A DNA stretch of 13,453 bases from an uncultured Methylococcaceae bacterium (GCA_903939355.1 CAJAHC010000203.1:1-13453); one strand, 5' to 3'. Shown: positions 1-8,106, numbered from the stretch's first letter. Notes: generated by a model not told the origin, from the letters alone. Translations and numbers: made by a program.

Positions 1-50
1 AGTTGTAAAAAATTGAAAATATGATGAAACATCGCTTTCAGAGGTAAAAG

Positions 51-416
51 ATGACCTTATTATTGTTCTCGTTACGAGGCGTGCCAGAAGATGAAAGCAA
101 AGATGTATGTGATTTATTGACGGCTCATAATATCGATTTTTATGAAACGAGTGCCGGTAATTGGGGCATGTCTATGCCGGCGTTGTGGGTAAGAAATGAA
201 GTTGATGTTGAAAAGGCTAGAGAAATCATAAGTACTTATCAAGAGCAACGGGCAATCAACTCTCGCGATAATTATAAGAAACTTAAACAAAACGGTTTGC
301 AACAGACTTTCCTAAAAGCTTTTATAGCGCAGCCGGTACGTTATTCCACTTACATTTTTGCGATGGCCTTGGTTATTTACGTGTCGATAAAATTATTGTA
401 TGAGATTGGCTTGTAA
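51..416 (+). CDS. DUF6164-type small protein with C-terminal membrane helix
   Basis: A 121-residue protein of unknown function. The N-terminal 60 or so residues (LLFSLRGVPEDE, then IDFYETSAGNWGMSMPALWV) match what I remember of the DUF6164 family, small proteobacterial proteins related to the DUF2007 'putative signal transducing' fold. Residues about 60-95 are charged and probably helical. Residues about 100-117 (YIFAMALVIYVSIKLLY) form one hydrophobic segment, so the protein is probably tail-anchored with the globular domain in the cytoplasm. The start is backed by GAGG at 41-44, six bases before the ATG. It stands alone upstream of the next gene, and nothing in its context ties it to C1 metabolism. 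The family call is from memory of sequence pattern; biochemical function is unknown. Confidence 0.8.
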   Translation: MTLLLFSLRGVPEDESKDVCDLLTAHNIDFYETSAGNWGMSMPALWVRNEVDVEKAREIISTYQEQRAINSRDNYKKLKQNGLQQTFLKAFIAQPVRYSTYIFAMALVIYVSIKLLYEIGL

Positions 417-531
417 AGCAACTTTTTTCGGTTGATTTGTTGGATAAAATTAATGCGATTATCTTATTACATTTTTATTCTTGTGCCGGGAATGCTTAAT
501 AGTATCCTGTAATCTCAATTCATTATACTCA

Positions 532-990
532 ATGAAAATTAAGGTAAACGAATGGCTTAAGCGTTATTTTCCCGCTGAAATAATCTCGATGATATTGACC
601 ATAGTTTCTGCGGAATTAGCTTTCTATTTTACTCAAAATAACATTGCAACAGCACTTATCGCTACACTAATTGGAAATACAGTTTATTTTGCTTGTATTT
701 TATTAAGTGATATTCAATCAACCAGAAAACAATGCTTAATTAATAAGCAAGAATATACTCAAGTTATTTTTTATAAAAATATAAAGGCATTATTTGTGGA
801 ATTTGGTTTGGCAGAGGTAATTGATACCTTATTGATTAGACCTTTTCTTATGTATTATTTCCCGATTATGGTTAATAGCTTAACTTGGGGTACATTTTTG
901 GCAAAAATAACAGCAGATATCACGTTTTATGTACCAACAATTCTTTCGTATGAGTTTAGTAAAAAGATACGATTGAGAGATTTTCATTAG
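532..990 (+). CDS. Multi-pass membrane protein of unknown function
   Basis: I chose the ATG at 532 (152 residues). The frame stays open to a TTG at 481, but the extra 17 residues look unlike a membrane-protein N-terminus and neither start has a clear Shine-Dalgarno site. There are about four hydrophobic segments: near residues 14-30, 37-58, 84-112 (with the polar string VEFGLAEVIDTLLIRP leading into it) and 116-140, then a basic C-terminus (KKIRLRDFH). The E-F-G-x-A-E-x-x-D-T pattern inside a hydrophobic stretch resembles a conserved motif of small integral membrane proteins, but I cannot name the family. Base composition is clearly more AT-rich than the fhc genes, by eye, which could mean weak constraint or transfer. 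No functional call is justified. Confidence 0.6.
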   Translation: MKIKVNEWLKRYFPAEIISMILTIVSAELAFYFTQNNIATALIATLIGNTVYFACILLSDIQSTRKQCLINKQEYTQVIFYKNIKALFVEFGLAEVIDTLLIRPFLMYYFPIMVNSLTWGTFLAKITADITFYVPTILSYEFSKKIRLRDFH

Positions 991-1069
991 TAAGCTCCAT
1001 TTTAACCATCAACATTGCATTGTAAAAATCAGATTCTTATAAAGCATCTCTAATGCAATATATAGATTT

Positions 1070-1100
1070 ATAAGGGCTGTGATTATCGAGACAGCCTTAT
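1070..1100 (+). terminator. Stem-loop between the membrane-protein gene and fhcB
   Basis: ATAAGGGCTGT (1070-1080) pairs with ACAGCCTTAT (1091-1100), one G bulged, around a 10-base loop. The stem is 10 bp, 80 bases after the upstream stop codon. No T-run follows it, so it is a weak candidate terminator or a processing/attenuation hairpin ahead of the fhc operon. Confidence 0.3.
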
Positions 1101-1171
1101 GCATTAAGGTTAAAATATCAAACAAGCATCACCAGTTATATAAATACTAACTTATAATAAGGGACAACTGA
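1101..1171 (+). promoter_or_regulatory. Likely fhc operon promoter/leader region
   Basis: This AT-rich stretch lies directly upstream of fhcB. It holds -10-like hexamers TATAAA (1139-1144) and TATAAT (1153-1158), but neither has a good -35 partner at 16-18 bases. The second is so close to the ATG that its transcript would have almost no leader. A purine-rich AAGGGA near 1159-1164 could be the ribosome binding site of fhcB. That a promoter lies here is inferred from operon position; its exact elements are not resolved. Confidence 0.3.
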
Positions 1172-2440
1172 ATGATTGAGATAACTGAAGTATCGAGTCC
1201 TTTTTGCGGTATTGGCACGGATGATCTGACCATTAAGGTTGATGGCTTATCGCTGAAAGTAATTGAAAACGGTTGTGCTGTTAATACACCCGCATTTGAA
1301 CAGCCGATAACTGATACCAGTGCCCGAGTTGATGGCAAGGAAGTTAGTTTGGAGATTGCCATTACCAAAGCTGCAGAATTATTAAGGGATACCAAGTTGC
1401 CGGTGATTGGTGGTTGCGCAACTGATGTTAACGGGATGCGGGGCTTACTGGCTTTGGCAGATCGATGCGGTGCGGTCGTCGATAATATGAATTTTACAGG
1501 CGCTCGCAATAACTTTTTGGCTTTGCAAGATTCCGGTTGGATGAATACCACACTGGCGGAAGTAAAAAATCGCTGTGATTTGTTACTGGTTGTCGGTACC
1601 GATTTGGAAGCCTTTGCTCCGCGCTTTTTTGAGCGTTATGTGTGGAATAAAGAAGCCATGTTTGTGGAGGATACCAGCCAACGTAGCGTTATTTATTTGG
1701 GTAAAGCGCCTAGCGGTCAAGCATCAACGTCTCCCAATGGTCAAAAAGCACAAGTATTGGAGTGCGCGACGGATGATTTGCCGGAAGTGCTTGCGGTATT
1801 GCGGGCCTTGGTTAAAGGTTCGCAAATACGCGCTACTTCGGTTTGCGGTCTTGCAGTAGCCGATTTACAAATGCTTGCTGATCAATTAAAAGCGGCGAAA
1901 TACGGGGTAGTGGCTTGGGCAGCAGGAGCCTTGGCATTTGCCCATGCCGAATTGACCGTGCAGAAGCTTTCGGAAATGATCAAAGATATTAATGATCTCA
2001 ATACGCGTTGTTCCGGCTTGCCCTTGGCGGGTAAAGAAGGTGATCAAACCGCTAATCAGGTGTGCGGCTGGACGACAGGTTATCCGGCGCGTACCCGTTT
2101 TTCAAGAGGCTATCCAGAGTATGATCCTTTTTTAAACGAGACGAGTGTTTTGCTGGCGAGTGGAGAAGCGGATGCTTTAGTTTGGGTGCAGGCGTTTAAT
2201 GTGAATGCGGTGCCACCGGAAACGACTTTACCGACTATTGTCGTGGGTCGTTCGGGCATGACGTTTGCAAAAGAACCGACTGTGTTTATTCCTGTCGGTA
2301 CACCGGGTATTGATCATGCCGGCCATGCCTTCCGTATGGATAACGTAGTTGCCATTCGTTTAAAAAAATTACGCGATTCCGGTTTGCCCAGTACTGCTGA
2401 GGTACTGAATACCATTGAACAAGCTTTGCAGGTAAAATAA
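1172..2440 (+). CDS. fhcB: Formyltransferase/hydrolase complex subunit B (FhcB)
   Basis: A 422-residue homologue of subunit B of formylmethanofuran dehydrogenase (FwdB/FmdB). In methylotrophic bacteria FhcB is part of the FhcABCD complex, which turns formyl-H4MPT into formate through a methanofuran-type carrier and does no redox chemistry. The N-terminus SSPFCGIGTDDL (residues 8-19) lines up with the archaeal C-x2-C-x3-C-D-D [4Fe-4S] motif: the first and third cysteines are Ser9 and Thr16, while Cys12 and a later Cys35 remain. This fits the known loss of the iron-sulfur and molybdenum/tungsten pterin sites in bacterial FhcB. Further family-like segments are GGCATDVNGMRGLLALADRC and GWTTGYPARTRFSRGYPEYDP. 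It is the first gene of the operon; its TAA overlaps the fhcA ATG by one base. Confidence 0.95.
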   Translation: MIEITEVSSPFCGIGTDDLTIKVDGLSLKVIENGCAVNTPAFEQPITDTSARVDGKEVSLEIAITKAAELLRDTKLPVIGGCATDVNGMRGLLALADRCGAVVDNMNFTGARNNFLALQDSGWMNTTLAEVKNRCDLLLVVGTDLEAFAPRFFERYVWNKEAMFVEDTSQRSVIYLGKAPSGQASTSPNGQKAQVLECATDDLPEVLAVLRALVKGSQIRATSVCGLAVADLQMLADQLKAAKYGVVAWAAGALAFAHAELTVQKLSEMIKDINDLNTRCSGLPLAGKEGDQTANQVCGWTTGYPARTRFSRGYPEYDPFLNETSVLLASGEADALVWVQAFNVNAVPPETTLPTIVVGRSGMTFAKEPTVFIPVGTPGIDHAGHAFRMDNVVAIRLKKLRDSGLPSTAEVLNTIEQALQVK

Positions 2441-4104
2441 TGTTGATAAAGTTAACAGCTGGTACTGTCTATGATCCTGCCAGCGGGATTGATGGCAAGC
2501 TGCAAGATATTTATATTCAGGATGGACGTATCGTTGCAAAGCCGACTGAAGCAGTCGTTGATAAAGAATACGATTTAAAAGGCAAGGTAGTGATGTCGGG
2601 AGCGATTGATATGCACACGCATATTGGTGGTGGCAAAGGTAATATTGCCAGAACATTGTTGCCGGAAGATCATCGGCAAGATCCAGTTCATCGTAGTGAT
2701 ATTACTCGTTCTGGTTGTGGGCATGCCATGCCGAGTACTTTTGTAACGGGCTATCGTTATGCAGAAATGGGTTATACCGCCGGATTTGAACCGGCTATGT
2801 TACCCATTAATGCCCGTCAGGCACATATGGAAATGGCAGATATTCCTATTTTGGATAAGGGAGGTTATGTTATGTTGGGCAGTGATGATTATTTGCTGCG
2901 TATGCTAACCGCCAAAAAAGATCAAAAAGCCATTAATGATTATGTCGCATGGACGATGCATTCGGCTAAAGCTATTGGGGTTAAAGTGGTTAATCCGGGT
3001 GGTATTAATGCGTTTAAATTTAATCAACGTAAGCTAGATCTTGATGAGCAAAATTGTTATTACGGTGTAACACCGCGTGATATTTTGCAAGTGTTGGCAA
3101 CAGCGGTTAAAGAGATCGGTGTAGTTCATCCTTTGCATGTTCATGGTTGTAATTTGGGTGTGCCTGGAAATGTGCAAACAACGTTGGATACCATTCAGGG
3201 TATCGGTGGTTTGCCGATGCATTTAACGCATATTCAGTTCCATAGTTATGGTACCGAAGGTGATTTTAAATTTTCATCGGGCGCTGCCCAGATTGCTGAA
3301 GCGATCAACAACAATAAAAACATCACCATTGATGTGGGTCAAATTCTGTTTGGTCAAACAGTGACAGCATCAGGCGATAATATGCGACAACATGCCAATC
3401 ATAAGTTTGCCAGCCCGAATAAATGGGTCACGATGGATATTGAGTGTGACGCAGGTTGTGGCGTTGTCCCTTTTAAATACAAAGATAAAAACTTTGTTAA
3501 TGCGTTGCAGTGGGCGATTGGTCTTGAAACCTTTTTACTGGTTGATGATCCGTGGCGTATTTTCTTGACGACAGATCATCCTAATGGCGCACCGTTTACC
3601 AGTTATCCGCATTTGATACGCTTATTAATGGACAGAAGTTTCCGTAATGAGGTGCTATCAACGATTCATCCTGAAGCGCAAAAAATGACGACGTTGGCTT
3701 CTATTGAGCGTGAATATACGCTACAAGAAATTGCCATTATGACGCGTGCGGGTGCGGCTAAATTGATTGGCTTAAAAGATCGAGGCGGCTTAAGTGCAGG
3801 CAATTGGGCGGATATTACGGTTTATACAGATAATAATGATAGACAAAAAATGTTTGAAAAGCCCGATTATGTGTTCAAAGACGGTCAATTGGTTGTGGTT
3901 GATGGCAAGGTGGTTTCTACAAAATGGGGCACGACTCATGTTGTACAGCCGGACTTTGATCCTTCAGTCGAAAAAGGCTTAAAAGATTATTTTGATCGTT
4001 ATATGACTATGAAGCTGGGTAACTTTAAAATTAGTAATGATGAGATTACCGAAGATGGGCGTGGCAGTATTTCTGTGCAACCGCTTAAAGGAGACGTAGC
4101 ATGA
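2440..4104 (+). CDS. fhcA: Formyltransferase/hydrolase complex subunit A (FhcA), formyl-methanofuran hydrolase
   Basis: A 554-residue amidohydrolase-superfamily protein, the catalytic hydrolase of the Fhc complex, releasing formate from the formylated cofactor in the cytoplasm. Visible metal-site elements are the HxH of AIDMHTH (His59, His61), a candidate carboxylated lysine in GVKVVNPGG (Lys182), His233/His235 in HPLHVHG, His261/His264 in HLTHIQFH, and Asp379 in TTDHPNGAPF. These follow the order seen in FwdA and dihydroorotase-like enzymes; assigning Lys182 is inference. The N- and C-terminal parts (1-55, about 450-510) look like the small beta domain of amidohydrolases. Translation is probably coupled to fhcB (TAATG overlap, AGGT at 2430-2433). 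The stop overlaps the fhcD start as ATGA. No key residue appears lost. Confidence 0.97.
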   Translation: MLIKLTAGTVYDPASGIDGKLQDIYIQDGRIVAKPTEAVVDKEYDLKGKVVMSGAIDMHTHIGGGKGNIARTLLPEDHRQDPVHRSDITRSGCGHAMPSTFVTGYRYAEMGYTAGFEPAMLPINARQAHMEMADIPILDKGGYVMLGSDDYLLRMLTAKKDQKAINDYVAWTMHSAKAIGVKVVNPGGINAFKFNQRKLDLDEQNCYYGVTPRDILQVLATAVKEIGVVHPLHVHGCNLGVPGNVQTTLDTIQGIGGLPMHLTHIQFHSYGTEGDFKFSSGAAQIAEAINNNKNITIDVGQILFGQTVTASGDNMRQHANHKFASPNKWVTMDIECDAGCGVVPFKYKDKNFVNALQWAIGLETFLLVDDPWRIFLTTDHPNGAPFTSYPHLIRLLMDRSFRNEVLSTIHPEAQKMTTLASIEREYTLQEIAIMTRAGAAKLIGLKDRGGLSAGNWADITVYTDNNDRQKMFEKPDYVFKDGQLVVVDGKVVSTKWGTTHVVQPDFDPSVEKGLKDYFDRYMTMKLGNFKISNDEITEDGRGSISVQPLKGDVA

Positions 4105-4997
4105 TTATTAACGGTGTAAGCATAGACGCAACATTTGCTGAAGCGTTTCCAATGAAAGCCACCCGCGCTATTATCACGGCGCAAAATGAAAAGTGGGCAT
4201 TGATTTCAGCGCAGGCCATGACGGGCTTTGCTACTTCGGTTATTGCTTGTGGTTGCGAAGGCAGCATTGAGCGAATTTTAGATCCATCAGAAACCCCTGA
4301 TGGTCGTCCCGGGGTATCAATTATGATATTTGCCATGGGCGGCAAAGGTTTAGCCAAGCAACTGGAAACCAGGGCAGGGCAATGCGTATTAACGTCGCCA
4401 ACGGCAGCATTATTTGCTGGTATTGATGGAGGTATCAGAATTCCTTTGGGTAAAAATCTGCGTTATTTTGGGGATGGCTTTCAGGTATCCAAGCAAATTA
4501 GTGGCAAACGTTACTGGCGTATTCCTGTGATGGATGGCGAGTTTTTGGCTGAAGCTACAACGGGTCAAGTCGATGCGATTGGTGGCGGTAACTTTTTAGT
4601 GTTGGCTGAATCACAACCGCAAGCACTGGCTGCCTGTGAAGCAGCGATTGAAGAAATGCGTAAAATTCCCAATGTGATTATGCCTTTTCCGGGTGGTGTG
4701 GTTCGTTCTGGATCTAAAGTTGGATCAAAATATAAAACCTTAGGCGCATCAACTAATGATGCCTTTTGCCCCACTTTAAAAGGCATGACTAAAACGGAAT
4801 TATCAGCCGAGATTGAATCGGTGATGGAAATTGTGATTGACGGCTTAACCAAAGAAGATATAGACAAGGCTATGCGGGTTGGTATGCAAGCTGTTTGTGA
4901 CTTAGGTGCCATGAATGGGATCAAGCGCATTAGTGCGGGTAATTATGGTGGCAAGTTAGGACCATTCCATTTTCATTTACAGGAGATTATGGCATGA
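4101..4997 (+). CDS. fhcD: Formylmethanofuran:tetrahydromethanopterin formyltransferase (FhcD/Ftr)
   Basis: A 298-residue protein matching Ftr in length and sequence from the first residues (MIINGVSIDATFAEAFPMKA) through AMTGFATSVIACGCEGSIE, DGRPGVSIMIFAMGGKGL and the C-terminal GNYGGKLGPFHFHLQEI. It moves the formyl group between H4MPT and the methanofuran-type carrier. In bacteria the net direction is away from H4MPT, supplying FhcA with substrate. AAGGAG at 4088-4093 sits seven bases before the ATG, and the ATGA overlap with fhcA implies translational coupling. The stop overlaps the fhcC start the same way. The sequence looks intact, with no odd insertion. Confidence 0.97.
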   Translation: MIINGVSIDATFAEAFPMKATRAIITAQNEKWALISAQAMTGFATSVIACGCEGSIERILDPSETPDGRPGVSIMIFAMGGKGLAKQLETRAGQCVLTSPTAALFAGIDGGIRIPLGKNLRYFGDGFQVSKQISGKRYWRIPVMDGEFLAEATTGQVDAIGGGNFLVLAESQPQALAACEAAIEEMRKIPNVIMPFPGGVVRSGSKVGSKYKTLGASTNDAFCPTLKGMTKTELSAEIESVMEIVIDGLTKEDIDKAMRVGMQAVCDLGAMNGIKRISAGNYGGKLGPFHFHLQEIMA

Positions 4998-5806
4998 GTG
5001 CTTTAACTTTTACCTTAAAGAACAAAAATGCTCAACGTATTGATATGTCGCCTTTGGTTTGTAATCTGCTAACTGGCTTGACTTTGTCCGATATAGCTGC
5101 GATTACGTTGCAAAGCGGTAAATGCAAATTGCGGGTTGACGAATTATTTACTCTTGATGGCTCTGATGCCCAAAATATCGTTATAAAAAACAGTGTTGAT
5201 AACCTGGACTTTATTGGCAAAGATCTTGATGGGGGCAGTATTTCTGTTGTCGGCGATGCAGGAGCTTACTTAGCTTTTGGTATGAATACTGGTGAAGTTA
5301 AAGTGTCGGGTAATGTTGGTCTTTATGCTGCTTGTGAAATGAAAAAAGGTTATTTGGAAGTGTCTGGTAATGCCGGTGATTTTTTAGGTGCGGCACTGCC
5401 GGGCAATAAAATGGGTATGAAGGGCGGCACTATTCTTATTAAAGGTAATGTGGGTGAGCGTGTCGGTGACCACATGCGTCGTGGTAATATCTTGATTGAA
5501 GGAAATGCCGGTGATTATTGCGGCTCCAGAATGACAGCTGGAACAATTGCAGTCATGGGACAAACAGGTCGCCATTTAGGCTATGCTATGCGTCGTGGGA
5601 CTTTGTTGTTATGGAATCAACCGACGTTGTCAGCCAGTTTTAATGATTGTGGCGCCCATACCTTGGCCTTTTTACCCATTCTTTTTGCATCATTTAAGTC
5701 GTTAAAATCGCGCTTTGCTGATGCCTCTATCGCTTTTAATCGTGTGCAACGTTATGCAGGTGATATGTCTGATATGGGGCGTGGTGAAGTGTTGGTCAAG
5801 CTTTAA
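4994..5806 (+). CDS. fhcC: Formyltransferase/hydrolase complex subunit C (FhcC)
   Basis: A 270-residue subunit C of the Fhc complex. The core (about residues 80-207) is a run of GxxGxxxG-type turns, such as GDAGAYLAFGM, GNVGLYAACEM, GNAGDFLGAAL, GNVGERVGDHM and GNAGDYCGSRM. These build the right-handed beta-helix shared with FwdC and the C-terminal domain of glutamate synthase. The role is structural: it holds subunits A, B and D together. The last 60 residues are a helical tail. AGGAG at 4981-4985 lies eight bases before the ATG. It is the last gene of the operon; a strong terminator starts 40 bases after its stop. Confidence 0.95.
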   Translation: MSALTFTLKNKNAQRIDMSPLVCNLLTGLTLSDIAAITLQSGKCKLRVDELFTLDGSDAQNIVIKNSVDNLDFIGKDLDGGSISVVGDAGAYLAFGMNTGEVKVSGNVGLYAACEMKKGYLEVSGNAGDFLGAALPGNKMGMKGGTILIKGNVGERVGDHMRRGNILIEGNAGDYCGSRMTAGTIAVMGQTGRHLGYAMRRGTLLLWNQPTLSASFNDCGAHTLAFLPILFASFKSLKSRFADASIAFNRVQRYAGDMSDMGRGEVLVKL

Positions 5807-5845
5807 AGACTGGCTACTTGGTCATAAATGCTTCTAGATAGAAAC

Positions 5846-5876
5846 AAAAAAGCCGATGCAAAACATCGGCTTTTTT
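5846..5876. terminator. Bidirectional intrinsic terminator between fhcC and fba
   Basis: A perfect 13-bp stem (5846-5858 with 5864-5876) closes a five-base CAAAA loop. Its GC core is GCCGATG/CATCGGC, flanked by six A on the left and six T on the right, so both strands give a hairpin followed by a U-run. It sits between convergent fhcC (ends 5806) and fba (ends 5896) and can end both units. Confidence 0.93.
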
Positions 5877-5882
5877 GTTGAA

Positions 5883-5898
5883 GAGTGCGCTTTAATTA
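5883..5898 (-). repeat. 16-bp repeat at the fba stop codon (copy 1)
   Basis: GAGTGCGCTTTAATTA on the plus strand, identical to 7062-7077 at the end of tal. In the mRNA sense it reads TAATTAAAGCGCACTC, beginning with the stop codon itself. No function is known to me. Confidence 0.6.
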
Positions 5899-6975
5899 CA
5901 ACGTATTGACAGCGTTCAATTCTTGAAAGGCTTGTTCTAAACGAGTTACCATACCTTCTTCACCAGAACGTTGCCAAACGCGTGGATCGTAGTATTTTTT
6001 ATTAGGTTTATCGTCACCATCTGGGTTACCGATTTGACCTTGCAAATAAGCTTCATTTTTCTTGTAAAAGTTCATAATACCTTCCCATGTTGCCCATTGG
6101 GTATCGGTATCAATGTTCATTTTAACAACGCCGTAACTAATTGATTCTTTGATTTCTGCAGCAGATGAGCCTGAACCACCGTGGAAAACAAAGTTCAAAG
6201 TGTTTGCTGTTACGCCAAATTTTTCAGACACATATTTTTGTGAGTTGTCTAAAATGGTTGGTGTTAATTTAACGTTGCCTGGTTTATAAACACCATGAAC
6301 ATTACCAAACGAAGCAGCAATTGTGAAACGATGGCTGATTTTGCTTAATTCTTCATAAGCATACGCAACGTCTTCTGGTTGTGTATAGAGTAATGAATGA
6401 TCCAGATTGCTGTTATCAACGCCGTCTTCTTCACCACCGGTAACACCTAATTCAATTTCAAGTGTCATACCCATTTTGGACATACGTGCTAAATATTGGC
6501 CGCAAATTTCGATGTTTTCTTTTAGGCTTTCTTCAGATAAATCGAGCATGTGTGAGCTGAATAAAGGTTTGCCAGTTGCTGCAAAATGTTTTTCGCCAGC
6601 ATCCAGCAAGCCATCAATCCAAGGCAATAATTTCTTGGCTGCATGGTCTGTATGAAGAATAACTGGGACGCCGTAAGCTTCTGCCATCATGTGTACATGT
6701 TGCGCGCCTGAAATAGCACCTAAAACAGCCGTTTCTTGGCCTTGTAACTTAAGTCCTTTGCCGGCAACAAATTGAGCGCCACCGTTAGAGAATTGAATAA
6801 CAACAGGTGATTTAACTTTTGCGGCAGCTTCTAATACAGCATTGATAGAATCTGTATTGATGACATTAACAGCAGGCATTGCAAATTTTTTTTCTTTACA
6901 AATGGCAAAGATTTTTTGTACATCTTCACCGGTTACTACGCCGGGTTTAACTACATCTAAAATTTTTTGTGACAT
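5896..6975 (-). CDS. fba: Class II fructose-1,6-bisphosphate aldolase
   Basis: A 359-residue zinc-dependent aldolase, the same length as E. coli FbaA as I recall it and very similar along its whole length. It splits fructose 1,6-bisphosphate to dihydroxyacetone phosphate and glyceraldehyde 3-phosphate, the cleavage step of the glycolytic RuMP variant. Visible signatures are VILHTDHAAKKLLPWIDGLL (Asp110 catalytic, His111 metal ligand), the ELGVTGGEEDGVDNS loop, ASFGNVHGVYKPG, VFHGGSGSS and VKMNIDTDTQWATWEG. AGGA at 6984-6987 lies eight bases upstream of the ATG. It is the last gene of the minus-strand cluster, 99 bases after tal with a hairpin between, and ends at the shared terminator. The phosphofructokinase that would make its substrate is not in the window. 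Confidence 0.98.
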   Translation of the reverse strand: MSQKILDVVKPGVVTGEDVQKIFAICKEKKFAMPAVNVINTDSINAVLEAAAKVKSPVVIQFSNGGAQFVAGKGLKLQGQETAVLGAISGAQHVHMMAEAYGVPVILHTDHAAKKLLPWIDGLLDAGEKHFAATGKPLFSSHMLDLSEESLKENIEICGQYLARMSKMGMTLEIELGVTGGEEDGVDNSNLDHSLLYTQPEDVAYAYEELSKISHRFTIAASFGNVHGVYKPGNVKLTPTILDNSQKYVSEKFGVTANTLNFVFHGGSGSSAAEIKESISYGVVKMNIDTDTQWATWEGIMNFYKKNEAYLQGQIGNPDGDDKPNKKYYDPRVWQRSGEEGMVTRLEQAFQELNAVNTL

Positions 6976-7029
6976 TTAATGGGTCCTATATCAGTCTATT
7001 TCGTTGAAGATTAAAGTCGTAACTTACTT

Positions 7030-7055
7030 ATGGTGGTTATAAAATCAACCACCAT
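7030..7055 (-). other. Intercistronic hairpin between tal and fba
   Basis: ATGGTGGTT (7030-7038) and AACCACCAT (7047-7055) form a perfect 9-bp stem with an eight-base AT-rich loop. In the minus direction no U-run follows, so this is more likely an mRNA-processing or stability element, or a partial attenuator, than a full terminator. Confidence 0.5.
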
Positions 7056-7061
7056 CAAATG

Positions 7062-7077
7062 GAGTGCGCTTTAATTA
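7062..7077 (-). repeat. 16-bp repeat at the tal stop codon (copy 2)
   Basis: Identical to 5883-5898 and placed the same way: the last three bases on the plus strand are the complement of the stop codon. The flanking bases differ, so the identity is sharply bounded. Confidence 0.6.
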
Positions 7078-8061
7078 ACCTTCAAGGCTGGCCAAGCGAG
7101 CAGCAAGTAATTGTTCCAGTGCTTCCAACGCAGTTGCGAAGCCGCTAATGCCTTCAGCCAGTTTGTCTGTAGCCATACGGTTTTCAGCATGCATGGCTTC
7201 AAAAGTAGCTTTGTCGATTGAGATTTTTTCAATTGACAGTTTAGATGCATTTTCTGGGTCAAGTTTACGAGGTAGTTCGACTTCTGTTGCTTGTAATTCA
7301 GCCAATAAAGAAGGAGCAATCGTTAATAAATCACTACCAGCCAATTCGGTAATTTCACCTACGTTACGGAAGCTGGCGCCCATAACTTCAGTTTTGTAAC
7401 CAAATTTTTTGTAGTAGTTATAAATTTCTGTAACAGAAACTACACCTGGATCTTCAGCAGGAGCATAAGAATCACGACCGGTATCTTTTTTGTACCAATC
7501 AAGGATACGACCAACAAATGGAGAAATCAGAGTGATACCATTTTCAGCACAAGCAATTGCTTGGTGAATGCCAAACAATAGTGTCAGGTTACAATGAATA
7601 CCTTCTTTTTCAAGAACAGCAGCAGCTTGTATACCTTCCCAAGTAGCAGCAATTTTGATTAAGATACGATTGCTGTCAACCCCTGCCGCTCTGTATTGTG
7701 CAATTAAGTCACGACCTTTTGCTATTGTTGCATCAGTGTCGAAAGATAGACGAGCATCAACTTCAGTTGATACACGACCAGGTATGATTTCTAGAATTTT
7801 AAGTCCAAAAGATACGGCAAGACGATCAAATGCCAGTGAAACGACTTCTGCAGCAGAAGCCGCTTCGCCTAAACTAAGACGTGCTGCTTTTAATGTATCA
7901 TCAACAATGCCTTGGTATTGTGGCATTTGTGCAGCGGCTGTAATTAAAGAAGGGTTAGTCGTCGCGTCACGTGGTTTAAAAGTTTCAATTGCTTGAATGT
8001 CGCCAGTATCGGCCACAACAACAGTGATTTCTTTTAGTTGTTCCAATAAATTTTTTGCCAT
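7075..8061 (-). CDS. tal: Transaldolase (TalB type)
   Basis: A 328-residue cytoplasmic transaldolase, slightly longer than E. coli TalB. It moves a dihydroxyacetone unit between sugar phosphates, marking the transaldolase route of ribulose 5-phosphate regeneration in the RuMP cycle. Signatures are DATTNPSLI (residues 32-40), [13 protein letters not shown] (98-110) and [17 protein letters not shown] with the Schiff-base Lys136, then [16 protein letters not shown] and [13 protein letters not shown]. The Asp and Glu partners expected of the family are present. AAAGG at 8070-8074 sits eight bases before the ATG. A 202-base gap with a terminator-like hairpin and a TATAAT box separates it from the upstream repeat-protein gene, so it may have its own promoter. 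It probably also reads on into fba. Confidence 0.98.
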   Translation of the reverse strand: MAKNLLEQLKEITVVVADTGDIQAIETFKPRDATTNPSLITAAAQMPQYQGIVDDTLKAARLSLGEAASAAEVVSLAFDRLAVSFGLKILEIIPGRVSTEVDARLSFDTDATIAKGRDLIAQYRAAGVDSNRILIKIAATWEGIQAAAVLEKEGIHCNLTLLFGIHQAIACAENGITLISPFVGRILDWYKKDTGRDSYAPAEDPGVVSVTEIYNYYKKFGYKTEVMGASFRNVGEITELAGSDLLTIAPSLLAELQATEVELPRKLDPENASKLSIEKISIDKATFEAMHAENRMATDKLAEGISGFATALEALEQLLAARLASLEG

Positions 8062-8106
8062 GAGAGATGCCTTTATATTTTAAAATTAAAAATTGGTTTA
8101 ATTGTT

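Noticed and set aside
481..531. TTG-initiated N-terminal extension of the membrane protein
   Set aside because: No ribosome binding site precedes TTG 481 and the 17 extra residues do not resemble a membrane-protein N-terminus; the ATG at 532 is preferred, though it also lacks a clear site.
1147..1551. Long minus-strand open frame opposite fhcB
   Set aside because: It lies fully antisense to a clearly identified gene, its protein has no recognisable features, and it has no ribosome binding site; it is a by-product of fhcB codon usage.
4565..4930. Minus-strand open frame of about 120 codons opposite fhcD
   Set aside because: The overlap with a well-conserved enzyme and a low-complexity serine/proline-rich translation indicate a shadow.
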